DNA of 64,000 bases from Chloranthus sessilifolius (GCA_021018995.1 CM037598.1:73302671-73366670), one strand, 5' to 3'; numbered from the stretch's first letter, positions 1 through 11,874 are shown. The notes: a model not told the origin generated them from the sequence alone. A program made the numbers and translations.

Positions 1-228
1 AATTTGTGTCATTTGATACTTGACTGAACTTAATCATCAAAACTTTATGCATTTAAATCTAACGAAACTCACCTCAAATCAATCTCTTAAAGAATGGATT
101 GGTTGGTTTAATAGCTAGGGTTTCAGCTCTTGCTTCAACGGTCCTTCACGCGTCGAATCCGACATTCAATGCTCAAACCCTTCCTCAAATCCGAACCACA
201 ATAACTCTCATTGCCATTAACTCCCCTT

Positions 229-268
<40 letters not shown>

Positions 269-513
269 AACTTCTCTCACCAACCCAAACAAGAGAATAG
301 CTTCTTTAAGGTATTAAAACCCTTATAACTCTCTTGCTTTGGTGTTGAGCACATACACCAGAGATAGGTGTATGTGACCCTTAACTAATCTCTAACTCCA
401 TGCTTAGGTCATATTTACATCATAAAATACTTTTCTTCTCAAATCTACTATTTGACCATCACTTGGTCAACCTACGACCAATCGGGCACAGATCCCGAGG
501 TCACTATTCATCA
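1..513. other. Non-coding flank left of truncated copia element
   Basis: No gene is supported here. The stretch holds a (TC)n microsatellite at about 231-263. Recognisable integrase coding begins only near 514, so the 5' part of the copia element (5' LTR, gag, protease) is missing. The short frames in this stretch have no family resemblance. Confidence 0.6.
231..263. repeat. (TC)n microsatellite
   Basis: About 16 uninterrupted TC dinucleotides in a pyrimidine-rich stretch. Confidence 0.95.
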
Positions 514-2852
514 CTCAATTTTAAGAGATATTACAGTACCAATCAAGGTGGTGAATATGTTTCTCATGATTTTGAGAATTTCTTAAAAGATAATGGCATT
601 CGGCATCAATTAGCCACTCGGTACACACCTCAGCAAAATGGTATTGTCGAAGGAAAAAATAGAACACTTATGAAATTGGCTAGAAGTATGTTAAAAGCCA
701 AAGGGATTCCAAATATATTTTGGGCCGAAGTCGTTGCATGTACCAATTATCCTTTTAATCGTGCCTTATCCAAAAGTGTTAAAGGCATGACACCACAAGA
801 AGCATGGAATGGACACAAACCATGTGTTGCGCATTTGAGGATATTTGGCAGCATTAGAAATTCTTATGTGTCGGATGAAAGAAAAAAAATATTGGATGAT
901 AAATCTGAAAATTGCATTCTTATTGGTTATAGTGAAACTTCAAAGGCATACAATTTGTTTAATCCCATCACCAAAAAAACTATCACAAGTAGAGGTGTAA
1001 AATTTAATGAAGAAGAAGCTTGGGATTGGGATTTCCAAGAAGAGACACAAAAGTCTATTTGTGTCAACGAAGAAGAATTGAAAGATGCTCAAAATTGTAA
1101 GCATGAAGAGGATAGATCTTCCTCTCCATCTTCATCTTCACCATCTTCACCATCTTCAGTATCATTATCATCATCATCATTATCATCATCATCATTATTA
1201 TCATCATCATCATCAACAAGTTCAAATTCTCCTCCAAAGAAGACTAAAAGCATCAATGAAATTTATGAAGCATCAAGAAGACTTTTTGATGAAGATGAGA
1301 TTAACTTTGCACTATATGCCGATGCCGATCTAATTTCTTTTGAAGAAGCATCTAAAGATGAAAAGTGGAACTATGTAATGAATTAATAAATTGATTTTAT
1401 CAAAAGAAATGAGACTTGAGAGTTAACGGAACTTCCAAATGGGCATAAATCCATTGGTGTAAAATGGATATATAAAACTAAGTTAAATGCAAAAGGTGAA
1501 GTTGAAAAGCACAAAGCTCGGTTAGTGGTGAAAGGCTACAAGCAAAGACATGGCATAGACTTCAATGAAGTTTTTGCTCCCGTTGCTCAGCTTGAGACTG
1601 TTAGATTGGCCTTAGCATTGGCGGCTCAAGGAAATTGGAAGGTTTATCAAATGGATGTCAAATCAGCATTCTTAAAAGATATTCTTGAAGATGTTTATGT
1701 TGATCAACCTCCTGGATTTTAGAAAAGGGTAAAGAGCATAAAGTTTGTAGATTGAAGAAAGCACTTTACGGTTTAAAGCAAGCACCAAGGGCATGATATA
1801 GTCGTATTGATAGGTACTTTATAAAGAATGGATTCAAAAGGTGTCTTTTTGAACACGCTCTCTACATCAAAGATAACACTCAAAGTGAGTTCTTAGTTGT
1901 TTGTTTATATGTTGATGATTTAATCTTCACCGGTAATAGTTTAAGCATATGTGATGAATTTAAAAAATCCATGATGCTTGAATTTGAGGTGACTAATATG
2001 GGTCTCCTACATTTCTTTCTTGGCATTGAAGTAAAGCAAAATGAAGATGAGATTTTTATATCTCAAAAGAAGTATGCAAAAGATTTATTGAAAAAGTTTA
2101 GAATGAAAGATGCAAATCCTATTTGCACTCTAATGAAGGTTGGTTTGAAACTTAGCAAAAATGCTAATGAAAAAAGAAATAATGAAACTCTTTACCAGAG
2201 TCTTATTGATAACCTCATGTACTTGACCGCCACAAGATCGGATATTATGTTTGCGGTTAGCATGATTAGCCATTTCATGGAATCACCTAGAAGAAGTCAT
2301 TGGAATACCGAAAAGAAAATTTTGCGATATGTATGTGGTATCATTAATAATGGTATACATTATAAAAGGGTTCAAAATTCATGTTTGGTTGGATATTGTG
2401 ATACTGATTGGGGTGGAAGTGCAGATGATGGCAAAAGTACTTCTAGTTACAATTTTAATATTGGTTTGAGTTTAATTTCATGGACTTCAAAGAAACAACA
2501 AGTAGTTGCTCTCTCTACAACCGAAACGGAGTACATTTTATTAGCATTAGCGGGTTGTCAAGCACTTTGGTTAAGATGGGTCTTAGAGGAACTTAGGCAT
2601 TCATCAATTGAAGCTACAAATTTATTTTGTGATAATCGTTTAGTCATTGTACTAACCACGAATCCCGTTTTTTACTACAAAAGTAAGCACATTCTAATTA
2701 AGTATCATTTCATCCGTGACTTGATCAATGATGGTGAAATTGATGTGAAACCTTACAAATCACAAGATCTAATAGTGGATATTTTTGTAAAGGTATTGAA
2801 CAAAGAAACTTTTATCAAGATCAAAGAAAAGCTCGGCGTTCAATCGGTCTAG
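514..2852 (+). pseudogene. Ty1/copia pol remnant: integrase - reverse transcriptase - RNase H
   Basis: The frame at 400-1386 carries the second half of a copia integrase core, with QQNGIVEGKNRT holding the catalytic Glu, then the typical W-A-E-V and CILIGYS segments and a serine-rich linker. Reverse transcriptase follows at 1525-1722 (FAPVAQLETVR, MDVKSAFL). After a stop at the end of PPGF and a frame change it continues to LYVDDLIFTG near 1908-1937, where the catalytic YVDD is intact. RNase H ends the frame at 1971-2852 (ALSTTETEY, FCDN). The 5' half of the integrase, gag and protease are absent. An in-frame TGA replaces the Trp expected after GLKQAPRA. The order IN-RT-RH defines copia rather than gypsy. 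Not functional. Confidence 0.93.
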
Positions 2853-2854
2853 CT

Positions 2855-2864
2855 CAAGGGAGGC
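2855..2864 (+). other. Polypurine tract of the copia element
   Basis: Purine-rich CAAGGGAGGC lies just after the RNase H stop codon and directly before a TGTTAGAA LTR start. This is the primer site for plus-strand DNA synthesis in LTR elements. Confidence 0.75.
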
Positions 2865-3190
2865 TGTTAGAATTATAAGTTAGACCGGCCCCTGGCCCAT
2901 TTTATCTTTTGGGTCATTGGCCCATTTGCAATTATATTAGTCAATCTTGGAATTCTTTTTTGTCATAAGAAATTGGTGTAATTAATGTGGTGTCTTGAGA
3001 ATATTCAATATACTTTGAGAATATAATTTTCTATCTTTTTCTATGCTAAGTTGTTGCTTTGGGAGTGTATGCTTATTTATTTCTGGATTTGTATTTTTGA
3101 CTATATTTATCACTCATGTATTTTTATTTTACATGTCATATGAATGAAATTTGAAAGGTTCTAAATAGTATATTACTTTAGTCTTTATTT
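2865..3190 (+). mobile_element. Copia 3' LTR (start clear, end uncertain)
   Basis: The LTR begins TGTTAGAATT immediately downstream of the polypurine tract. No second LTR is in the window, so the right border cannot be set. The sequence is AT-rich and runs toward a LINE-like scrap after about 3250. A plausible end lies between 3100 and 3200. Confidence 0.55.
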
Positions 3191-3479
3191 TTTATATTTT
3201 TCTACATAAGAGAACAACCTTCTTCTCTTTAGAGTGCCATCTTCTTCCAATCCTAGTTGGTGTAATCCAACAAGAGCAATCCTCGAAAGGCCCTAAGCCG
3301 TTTAAGATATTTAGTGTCCGGTTTCATCAGAAGGGCTTCGAAGACATTGTTAGAGAAACGTGGAAGTTGCAAATATGAGGAACTCTCATCTATGCAATTC
3401 AAGAGAATCATAGGATTTTGAAAAAGGAAATTAGTAATTAGAATAGACAATATTTGGGTTCCATTCATGGGCGAAGAGA

Positions 3480-3745
3480 TCGAGCTAGAGAAGAGCTCCA
3501 ATCCTTGTAGGCTAATCTTCGTAGTGACCCCCTCAACATAGCCATTGTTGCTGAAGAAAAAGTTGCTTCCATTAAATTTAGAGAGGACCTACAAATATGG
3601 TGATAGCAATACCCAATATTTCTATGCATCAGTCACCTCTAGGATATCTACTGACAACATTCATGAATTGGAATTGCCTTCTGGTGACCGGATTAGAAAC
3701 TTGGGTTAGATTGTTGAAGCTATCAATCCACTTTATTGAAGGATA
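3480..3745 (+). pseudogene. LINE fragment (region between endonuclease and reverse transcriptase)
   Basis: In plus frames I read LRSDPLNIAIVAEEKVAS followed, after a stop and frame slip, by GDSNTQYFYASV and HELELPSGDR. This matches the conserved linker of plant L1-type LINEs (K-W-L-x-x-GDSNT-x-FFH, then the glutamate-rich turn). Only about 90 codons remain; no catalytic domain is present. The preceding 3250-3480 is probably part of the same copy but is too decayed to align by eye. Confidence 0.6.
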
Positions 3746-5058
3746 TTCACTCCATCAAGCAAGCATCTAATTCCTCCTATTCCTTTTAAGAGGAAACTAA
3801 ACAAAGAGATGGCGAGTTTGTTGTCAGGGAAAGTTTTGGACGAAGAAATAAATAAGGGTCTGTTTGGATAGGGGGAAAGAAAAGGAATTGGGAGGAAAGG
3901 AAAGGAAATGAGGCCGAATCCTTCGTTTGGCAACAAAATTAAGGCGTCGAAAATGGGCGGAAAATAAACATCTTTTCCACCGCTTCGGAAACTACGAAAT
4001 CCGTTTAAAATCGAAGGATTTCTTCTTTTCCTACGACTCAGAAAAGAACGTTGGGCTCCTATATGTTGGTTGAGAGAATCGAGCGCCTTGCAAGATTCCT
4101 CATTTTATAGCTTCGGTAAGCTTTCTCTTCCTGCAAAATCTCATTCTCTCTCTCACATTTCTCCTCTATTAAGGTATTGCAATGATCGATAATGGTCGAA
4201 CTAGGGTTTTTATGGCTGATCTAGGGTTTTTCAATGATCAATTATGGTGTTCTGATGATCGATTCTGGTTTTCAATGATCTATTAGGGATTTTTGATGAG
4301 TGATTAGGGTCTTTAAAGATCGTTTCTAGGTTTTCAATGATTCATTTGAGTTATTTTTCATTGATTCTAGAGTGTTTGATGTTCGATTTTAGGTCTCTTT
4401 AATGATTGATTAGGATTTATTTTTCTCGATTCTAGGGTTTTTAATGATCGATTGGGCTTTTTTATGAACAATTAGGATAGTTTTTTATGACTGACGGGGT
4501 TTTTGTGATTGAATAAGGTTTTAGAACACTGGTAATTCGGGGACTAGTTTTTTATCCAAATGGACTCCACATTGTCCAGAATCGCTCCCAATTTAGATAG
4601 ATATACGTGGTTCTGTGCATATATCTTTCTAAAATATATGCATTATATTTTCTTTTCGTCTATAGTTTTATCTGATTGATTTTATATTGATTATATTACT
4701 TCTGTGGATTTCATTTGATCTGATATTACGAGAAATCTTTTTATTTTTTTTTTTTTGAATTTCGTTTTGGATTTTGCATGGTTGCACTTTTTTACACATT
4801 ATTGACTATTAGCAGTGCTTTCAGAGCAGAGCCCTTTCCCATATAATAATAGTATTGCTGTCCACTTCATATGTATGTGTGATATATTGATATATAATCT
4901 AGTGGTTCCATCAAGTTTGACGAACAAACTCAATATAATATTCTATTGAGTTTGAATCTACCGAAATTTATTTTTTAATTCATTCGATATTTGCCGCCAG
5001 AAAATAAAAATTTAAGTTGATGGCAGAGAAACAGAATCTCTATGTCCTTTACTGCTGG
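3746..5058. other. Non-coding: MITE-like start and repetitive leader-like DNA
   Basis: At 3855 the motif GGGTCTGTTTGGAT starts a purine-rich stretch, resembling the common end of plant hAT/PIF-type miniature elements. I could not find its matching inverted end. From about 4110 the DNA looks like a plant 5' UTR or intron (a possible splice donor TTCGGTAAGC, many CTAGGGTTT motifs, then T-rich tracts). No long frame is present. Confidence 0.35.
4180..4470 (+). repeat. Degenerate tandem motif, about 30-40 bp
   Basis: A loose unit combining CTAGGGTTTT with AATGATCGATT recurs roughly eight times with substitutions and length changes. It is not coding in any frame. Confidence 0.6.
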
Positions 5059-5275
5059 GGTTGTGATTGTAAAAGGCAAGCTCATGTGACCTTAAAGTGG
5101 GAACATGAACCACTTAAATTCAAGGGACATTACCGATATTGTTTCTCAGTAATCTCAACTTTCTTTTGAATTTCGAGTTCAAGAATTTAGGGGATATAAT
5201 GATTGTAAAAGGTGGGCTCATGTGACCTTAAAGTGGGACCATGAACCACTTCAATTCCAGGGACATTACCGAGAT
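5020..5275 (+). repeat. Tandem duplication of ~144 bp with small ORF, later split by solo LTR
   Basis: The block 5059-5202 recurs from 5204 to 5275 and resumes at 7629-7682 after the solo LTR. Copy 1 lies in a 49-codon ATG frame at 5020-5169 with a W-G-C-D-C-K-R segment; copy 2 keeps much of the same peptide (HVTLKW, EPL, GHYR). Whether this was ever protein coding is unknown; it may be a duplicated exon fragment. Confidence 0.55.
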
Positions 5276-5972
5276 TGTGACGATCCGACTTTTCCAATCC
5301 CTCAGGTATAGGAAAGGCCGGTTCGCCAACCTATCGAATAAACGATAAGCCGGACAAACAGGGCACATATCAGAGTAAAGCGCAATAAATATCCATAGCT
5401 AAAATAAATGCTGAAGCAATTAAAAGTAAAGAACCACCGATGATGGCCGACCATCATCGAAACATGGCTCATAACAAAAATCAACGTCAAGTACAAAACT
5501 ATAATATCCAACTAAAATGGGCCCACAAATTCAAGTCTAACTCTCACCACAAGTAAGAAAATCAATAAGTTCCATACTGGGAAAAACTCCTCAGGAGGAA
5601 CCTCAAGCTCTTCCTCAGTGCGTAGTCGGGGATCGATCTCACGACCACGAGCAATGCGTCGATTACACGGACTGTCAACAAAGCTCAGTAGAAGAAAGAC
5701 ATCTACGACATTTTACTTTAACTAACATGATTTCAAAACAAATACCAGAATATAGCTTGTCAAACATATAAGCAGATAATAAACTGAATTTAGGTGCGGT
5801 AATCATATGTAAGATTTATTTCTAAATGTGTGAAAATAGTTTCAAGAACAGATGCAATGTTTCAGTGTCTTAGTTTCTCTAACTTCTATATGAAAAGTTC
5901 AGCAATTCATGACTTAATCCTCAACTTAAAATACCTCCCGAGTAAACTATATCTCGAGAGCAGGAATATAGC

Positions 5973-6055
5973 CGATGGGAACCCCTACCTACCATCGTCG
6001 TTTATGAACCCTTTCTCAGGATGCAACAAGCCCCTGCGTAATGAGGGAAACTTGT
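5973..6055 (-). repeat. Hairpin pair in LTR A
   Basis: CGATGG (5973-5978) pairs with CCATCG (5992-5997). ACAAG (6026-6030) and CCCT (6032-6035) pair with AGGG (6044-6047) and CTTGT (6051-6055) as a nested stem. The position, about 0.65 kb downstream of the palindrome array in LTR orientation, parallels hairpin clusters in LTRs B and C. Confidence 0.5.
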
Positions 6056-6708
6056 GCTAGAAAGTTATCCAGGAATTTTTTTGAGGGGTCGTTCAGGTCA
6101 ATCATAAAACAAATGCAGATACTAATATAAATCAGATGCAAGTCTCTTATATATAGTTCAGGTTCTTGATTTCAGATTTTCAGAGCTTAAGCAGATTCAC
6201 ATTTTAGGATTCAGGTAGATTTAGATTTTCAGTCATTCATATCAATTTCAGTTTACAGATGTAATTTCAATGGCATATGTAAGTTCAAAGATTTTAATTC
6301 AAAATATCCATGCGAATTAAAATAAAATACTGTAAAGATGAGATTCTCCTACCAAAACTCGGAGTTACGCGAAGTCAAGCAAAGTCCTATTGATGGTCTC
6401 TCACCCTCAATCTACATCACAATATACATTCATGCATTAAGATTAACTCTAATCACTAATAATATAGACCTATTTAAGTGTTTTCTCAAAAACAAGTCAA
6501 AACAGGCAAGTTGTGCCAATCCTAGAATTTGACGTAACCTTCTCATACATTTTTGACCATCAAGACGATTGATTCACGAGTTGGTCAAAACAGGAAAGTT
6601 GTAGAGTTTTCTGTTAGCTTTCAAACGCAAAATGAATCATTGCAATTGGAGTTCGGGATAAAAATTTATGACTACAATACTAAGATAGTATCGGAGTTCA
6701 ACGATACC

Positions 6709-6858
6709 TCGCTCGAGCGATGATAATAGCTCGCTCGAGCGATGACTTAAGCTCGCTCGAGAGAGGGCAGGGAACACCTTTTCGAGTATAAGACTTTTAA
6801 AGTCAAACTTTTGGTGTATCCTCGCTCGAGCGATGATAATAGCTCGCTCGAGCGAGCT
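6709..6858. repeat. Palindrome array A (core TCGCTCGAGCGA)
   Basis: Perfect 12-bp palindromes TCGCTCGAGCGA lie at 6709-6720, 6731-6742 and 6822-6833, a one-mismatch copy at 6753-6764, and an 18-bp perfect form AGCTCGCTCGAGCGAGCT at 6841-6858. Spacers include a shared TGATAATAGC. The surrounding LTR is AT-rich, so these GC-rich palindromes stand out. Confidence 0.95.
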
Positions 6859-7628
6859 ACAGCGATGCGATTTCGCTCGTTTTCACCCGAATCGAAACCC
6901 ATACATCCCAAAGCAAAACCCATGGCTAATCTAATGATTTTAATCAATAAATTGAATTAAAACATACCTTTAGTCTAAGGATTCCTTGATTAGAAACAAG
7001 TCACGCGAACGGAGCTTCGGAACGAAACCGGCGGGTTTCCTTGACGATTCGCGCCGCGATCAATCCCACGAGTTCACAGTGACAACTCCAACATGTCCCC
7101 AATGATCTCAACCTCTCCCAAATGCCAACTATGAATCCAAGGTTGATTCAAGTTCTTTCTAAGGTTCAAGGGTTTTCAACAAAGAGGGTTCTAGAGAAAG
7201 AGGTTTCCTAAACCGATCTCCTACGATGATTGAAGAAAAGAGAATACGGAGTTTCGCATGGTTGGGTAACTATCAAACGGCTACAGTTCTTCACGGCACT
7301 CACGTCTCTTCCTCTCTTAACAAAACCTACTATAATATGGGAATGCAATTCCTTCTTATAATAGGATTGCTCACAAAGTTAAGCACACACACACCTCTTG
7401 TGTGTTATATATACTTCTAATTTTAAAACTCAAGCCCGGTGTTGAGCGGCCACACCAAGGTCGGTGCAAGACTTTCACACGAGGGTCCAAATGGGCTCTA
7501 AATCAGAATCTGTTCACACAATCACATCTAGATAAAAATCTAAAACAAATGGTGACGTCGGTCGCCGAGCCGAATACACACATGGGGTCAGTCTAACTCG
7601 GGTTCAAAATACGAGTCTTTACAGAGAT

Positions 7629-8161
7629 TGTTTCTCGGTATTCTCAACTTTCTTTTGAATTTCGAGTTCAAGAATTTAGGGGCTCTCGGTTTTAAAGTTG
7701 GTATGTCTTTGATAATTTTAATGGTATCGAATCCTACACAATAGGGAGTAATGTTAGATACGTTATTTCTATTTTAGTCCAAGTAAGATTAGGAGTCTAG
7801 TTAGGGTAAACAAGAAATGTTTCTTCTTATATTTTTTTGTTAATTTCTATTTATTGTAAACTGCATGAAAATTCTAGTAGCCGAGAGTTGTGGTTTTTTT
7901 TAATAAAATATAAGAAATGAGATTTGAGAAGAAAAAGGGTGACAACAAGATATCTATTTCTATGATACCTCGAGACTTTTCAGTGTCAGTTTAATGCTGG
8001 TTGTTGTTGTTTTAGACTTCTATTTGTACTGATTGTAGTCATTTTTTACTCTTTTACTGGTATTAGCTGAGTTTTGGGGAATGATCCTGAGGCTTTTGAG
8101 CCTTAGTTTGCTGCTGCTGTGTGTATATTTTGACTGTTGCTTACTATTCTGTAAATTATCT
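7629..8161. other. Non-coding flank between solo LTR and Reina-like element
   Basis: It begins with the tail of the ~144-bp duplicate (to about 7682). After that it is AT-rich DNA with no long frame, RNA gene or recognisable element end. Confidence 0.6.
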
Positions 8162-8745
8162 TACGCGTATTTTAGATCTGTCTGTTTGAATCATGATCGG
8201 ACAAAGAAGACACGTTAAAAGAGAAAGTAGACCCACGAATGGGTTTTTAAAAAAAGGCCCATTAAAGACCCATTTGATCAAAAAGAAGAAAATCCAAAAT
8301 TTATTAGGGTCTTTAACTTTTAATCCCGTCACTTTTATATTTGGCGTATTTTAAAGTGTCAAACTAAGTCGGATTGATACAAAATTGGTCATATTTGAAA
8401 GCTTATCGAAGTAGCTTTCCAACGAGCCAAAATTTGAACAATTCCGACAAGTATTGAAGAAGTTATGGTTAGTTTTTGGAAGCTGGACATAAAGTGACAA
8501 ATTTCAAGAATCCTAATTGAATTAGGATTAGTCTCTTTTATTTTTTTATTTTAGAAAGTAAGAGTTGTTTCTTTTATTAGAAATAGGATTAGTTTCTTTA
8601 TTGTTTTAGGACTTTATTGTTTTATAAGAATTAAGATATTTCTTTTATTTGAATTAGGAATTAGAGTCATAATAGGATTTCTAATTTTATGCATTGGCTA
8701 GCCTATTTAAAGGCTTCTAAACACTTTTATTATTACTTTTGAAAA
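8162..8745 (+). mobile_element. Reina-like LTR fragment (5' part)
   Basis: The sequence starting GCGTATTTTAG, with ACCCACGAATGGG and the TATA-like CTATTTAAAGGC, matches 19418-19990 on the same strand. It joins at about 8745 to a minus-strand pol end, so LTR and gene point in opposite directions here, unlike the copy at 19.4 kb. This indicates an inversion or fold-back recombination. Confidence 0.75.
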
Positions 8746-9490
8746 AGTTCGACCTCGAACTTTGGTTGGCATGAATTTTCAAGGTCGCGATCACAGACTA
8801 TATATAGGGAACCTCAATCGGAAATGGCTTGAATCGGACGTCCCCATCAACTCTCCCCGGGTTAGACAGATTCATCCCCAATGAATGATGGTTGTGATAA
8901 CGGTCGAAAAGATCCGGATTAAGCTGTTGAAATTCCTCCTGTGTAATCCAAGTATTTTCTGTGTTGGCCTTGTTCTTCCACTTGACCAAGTACTTCTGAA
9001 GTCCCCCGTTTGGTGGACACAATCTGATCTTCCAACACATCTTCGATGATCTCACGGATTTACCGAGTAGGTGGGGGTAACGGTATAGGAAGGGAAATAA
9101 TTGGATCACCGGATGTAGAAGGCTCAAAGGGGTTGGCAGGGATGGTTGAAGGGCCATGGAATGGAACAAGGTCCTCCACATTAAAAGTCGTGCTAATCCC
9201 CAATTCCGGCGGAAGATCTAAGCATTAGAACTGGCACACTTCAAGTCTGATAAGGTCCAGCACTACGAGCTCGTAACTTCTTTGCAACTCTTTGTAGGAA
9301 TCGCTCGGGTCTATTTCGAACCATCATAAAATTACCCTCTTGAAATTCTTTGAACCGTCTATGAGAATTTGCAGAGAACTTATATTTTTCATTCTTTAAA
9401 TTAATTTTTGTCTTAATCTCAACATGCAACTCATGAATGTGATATGCAAAAGTGGATGCAGACTTTGATGACCTTTGATGAATGGACATT
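8746..9490 (-). pseudogene. Reina-like chromovirus integrase C-terminus and chromodomain
   Basis: On the minus strand 9489-9241 encodes the integrase tail (HRRFKEFQEGNFMMVRNRPERF, here shortened: RRFKEFQEG, then AKKLRARSAGPYQ). 9181-8798 carries the chromodomain core LQKYLVKWKNK, then NTWITQEEFQQLNPDLFD. Chromodomains at the end of integrase direct chromovirus insertion to chromatin. The tail is broken by frameshifts near 9000-9240. The closest relative in the window is the plus-strand copy at 18.8-19.5 kb. Confidence 0.85.
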
Positions 9491-9494
9491 GGGA

Positions 9495-9648
9495 GAAAAT
9501 CTATGTGCGTTCTAGTATTCGGCTTACCCTTCCACTGGATGAGGTATGCTTGATGTTTCTCAAATTATGTTCTCATTGCAGTCCAAGTGTTATCAATTTT
9601 TGATTTACCTTTCCACTTAAGAAGATACTCTCAATATGCTTGGTGTGT
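9495..9648 (-). pseudogene. Two extra chromodomain-like segments
   Basis: On the minus strand I read EYLLKWKGKSKIDNTW and, about 20 codons on, QAYLIQWKGKP. Both fit the Y-L-x-K-W-K-G core of chromodomains. They lie between the gag tail and the integrase tail, where protease, reverse transcriptase and integrase core should be. In-frame stops interrupt both. They may be duplicated fragments left by internal recombination. Confidence 0.55.
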
Positions 9649-10619
9649 CTATACTGTAGTAACAAAATATGAATCTCCTAAAACTTTTCCATCTAACCTC
9701 TTAACATATTGTTCAGGCGGATATTTGGAAAGCAATGAGTAGATAGAATTGAGCTCAGGTGGATGGGCCTCAAGGAATGGGTCTAAAGGTTTTGTTGTTG
9801 GGCCTAAAAAAAGTATACGTGCATCTACACTTGACTCAATTAACTCATGTGTACTCACTTCAACCAAAACCAAAGACTCTGGGGTACTTGATTCAATAGA
9901 CCCTAATGGTTCTTGTGTACCTAGTTCAATAGACTCACGTGTACTCAATTCAAGGGGCACCAACAAGTCATGTGCACCCAACTCTACGGATACCAATGAC
10001 TTATAGATAAGTGACTTGATTGGTTCATGTGTGGGTGACTCAACATCACTACTCACAAGGGAAATAGAAGTCTCTTTAACACAAACTAGAGTTTCTTTAG
10101 CTTCTTCTATCTCCTCTTCACTCAACACGGTACTAGGGTCGTACACTTCTTTCACTTCCCTATTCTCCGGCTCCTTAGGACTCACTCTTTTAGTTAATAA
10201 ATTCGGACTGAGAAATTTCGTGGGGCATTGGTATGCAAAATGTCCAAACCCTTGACACTTAAGGCAATCAGGACATTTATTCGTCTTAGTTTTCAAACCC
10301 CGAAGAATGATGGTGTGTTAAAGGAACATACTTTTCAATAAGTCTCACCTTCATGTCCTCCCATGTGGAGATCTATTTATTTTGAAGAGATTCAGTACGA
10401 CGTTCTACGCGAGTCCAAAAAATTTTGGCGTTACCCTCCAACTTTGTTTTTGTTAGCCTAATTTTATACTCCTTTGGTACGCCATACCAATCAAAATATT
10501 CTTCTACACTAGACAACCACTCCACGAAGGTTTTGGGATTCAACCATCCCTCAAAATTTGGAACCTCATCTAGAATAGATTTGAGAAACTTCTCGGCTGG
10601 GTCATACTCAGATTCATGA
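9649..10619 (-). pseudogene. Reina-like gag: capsid part and zinc knuckle, truncated by element B
   Basis: The frame at 10619-10373 encodes a gag capsid piece (FEGWLNPKTFVEWLSSVEEY, then KLEGNAKIFWTRVERR). The frame at 10296-9649 starts with the zinc knuckle CLKCQGFGHFAYQC (CCHC type, RNA binding) and continues into an acidic tail with imperfect E-L-S-T-x-E-S repeats. The gag N-terminus is cut off at 10619 by insertion of LTR element B; upstream flank resumes at 17705. About 75 bases between the two frames hold a frameshift. Confidence 0.8.
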
Positions 10620-11412
10620 TGTAACGTCCCAGAAATTTCATATTTAAATGGTTTACCTTGGGATGCGGACCAACTGGTCACGTGTTTGACCAGGTCACCT
10701 TTGACAAGGTCGACTTGTCAATCGTAGGTATACGAGGTGTATAATATAAACTCACTCCTTAGATGGATTGAGTATCCTTATGTATGCACACATACACATG
10801 TACCTTAGATGTTGGTGTTTAACACCAAGACAAATGGATATGTTATAAGAAAGAAAAAGGGAAATAAATTGTTTGAATGGAGTAGTTGAGAGGAGAGTTA
10901 AGAGAAAGAGAGAGAGAGTGAGAGAGTAAATGTGAGCAATCATACGAAGGCATTGAATACAGTTCTTTGATCTTGGCTCGCTAAGTCTAACGAATCGAGC
11001 TTGGGATCGAGGAGAGGTTTTAGTTGTGGGTTTGAGAAACCCTAGTAAGATCAGACTTGGGATCAAAGGATCCAACCGATTGAAGGTGAGCAAAATCTTT
11101 ATAATTATTTTCTTATGTTAATGTAAATTAGAAAGCTAAGATATGGGAAATCAATGACGAATCTACATGAAGGAGATAAGATGATTGCATGGGATAATGA
11201 ATTCGATCCATAGCTGAAGAAGGACAAATTCGTTCAATCGAAATGAGAATCCGATCAAACGAATTTGGCCTAAGAAGAAGATATGAAAAGAGAGAAAAGT
11301 TTCTGAGTAAATTGATCGAACGATATGAAATTCGTTCGTTCGATTTTGGAAACCGTTCAATTGAAAACCGTTCAATGGAAACCGCTCAAAAGAAGAAAAA
11401 GGTAAAAGACAA

Positions 11413-11509
11413 TTTCGTTCGAACGAAATAAAAATCGTTCGAACGATTTAGAAACCGTTCGAACGATTTTGTGAATCGTTCGAACGATTTGGAAATCGTT
11501 CGATCGATT
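11413..11509. repeat. Palindrome array B in LTR1 (core TCGTTCGAACGA)
   Basis: Perfect palindromes ATTTCGTTCGAACGAAAT (11412-11429), AAATCGTTCGAACGATTT (11432-11449) and AATCGTTCGAACGATT (11474-11489) occur in head-to-tail order with two near-perfect copies (around 11452-11469 and 11492-11509). Upstream, 11315-11390 carries decayed half-sites (TTCGTTCGTTCGA, CCGTTCAATTGAA). Confidence 0.95.
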
Positions 11510-11874
11510 TGGTTAAATTTAGGCTTTGATGCCTAATTTAGTTTGTAAATGAATTGTAAGAGAACTTAAGCTTCTTGAACCACTGTTTAGACATAGTAGT
11601 AATATTTATCATGCATTGATCATGCCTAGGTTAAGCTGAACCGTTGAGTTACTCATAGTAGGATAGGGTTTGAGGATTCAAAGGTTCGAGACGCCTGTAA
11701 GGTAGGGGAATATCTAACTAGTATACTATATTTCGAACCCATATGTAGTGATAGTGTAAGATGCATGTTTCGTTAAATTTTGTTGAGTTATAGTTAATGC
11801 AAAGCATAAAGTAAATGGCAATATTGCATGTGTTTACGCAAGTAAAAGAGAAATTTGTTAAGTAAGAGAAAGAT

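Larger units (their letters stand above)
5276..7623 (-). mobile_element. Solo LTR (element A), gypsy Tekay-like
   Basis: A 2,348-bp insertion runs TGTGACGATCC...TTTACA on the plus strand and is flanked on both sides by GAGAT (5271-5275 and 7624-7628). The unsplit site can be read from the neighbouring duplicate block, so both borders are well fixed. It has no gag or pol, hence a solo LTR. By comparison with LTRs B and C, which start TGTAA and end TCACA, it is on the minus strand. A TATA-like TATATATAAC reads on the minus strand near 7405-7415. It contains palindrome array A and a hairpin pair nearer its 3' end. Confidence 0.85.

Noticed and set aside
10752..11093. 113-codon minus frame present in both LTRs of B (also 15427-15768)
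   Set aside because: Kept in two copies only because the LTRs are duplicates; no family resemblance and antisense to the LTR transcript.
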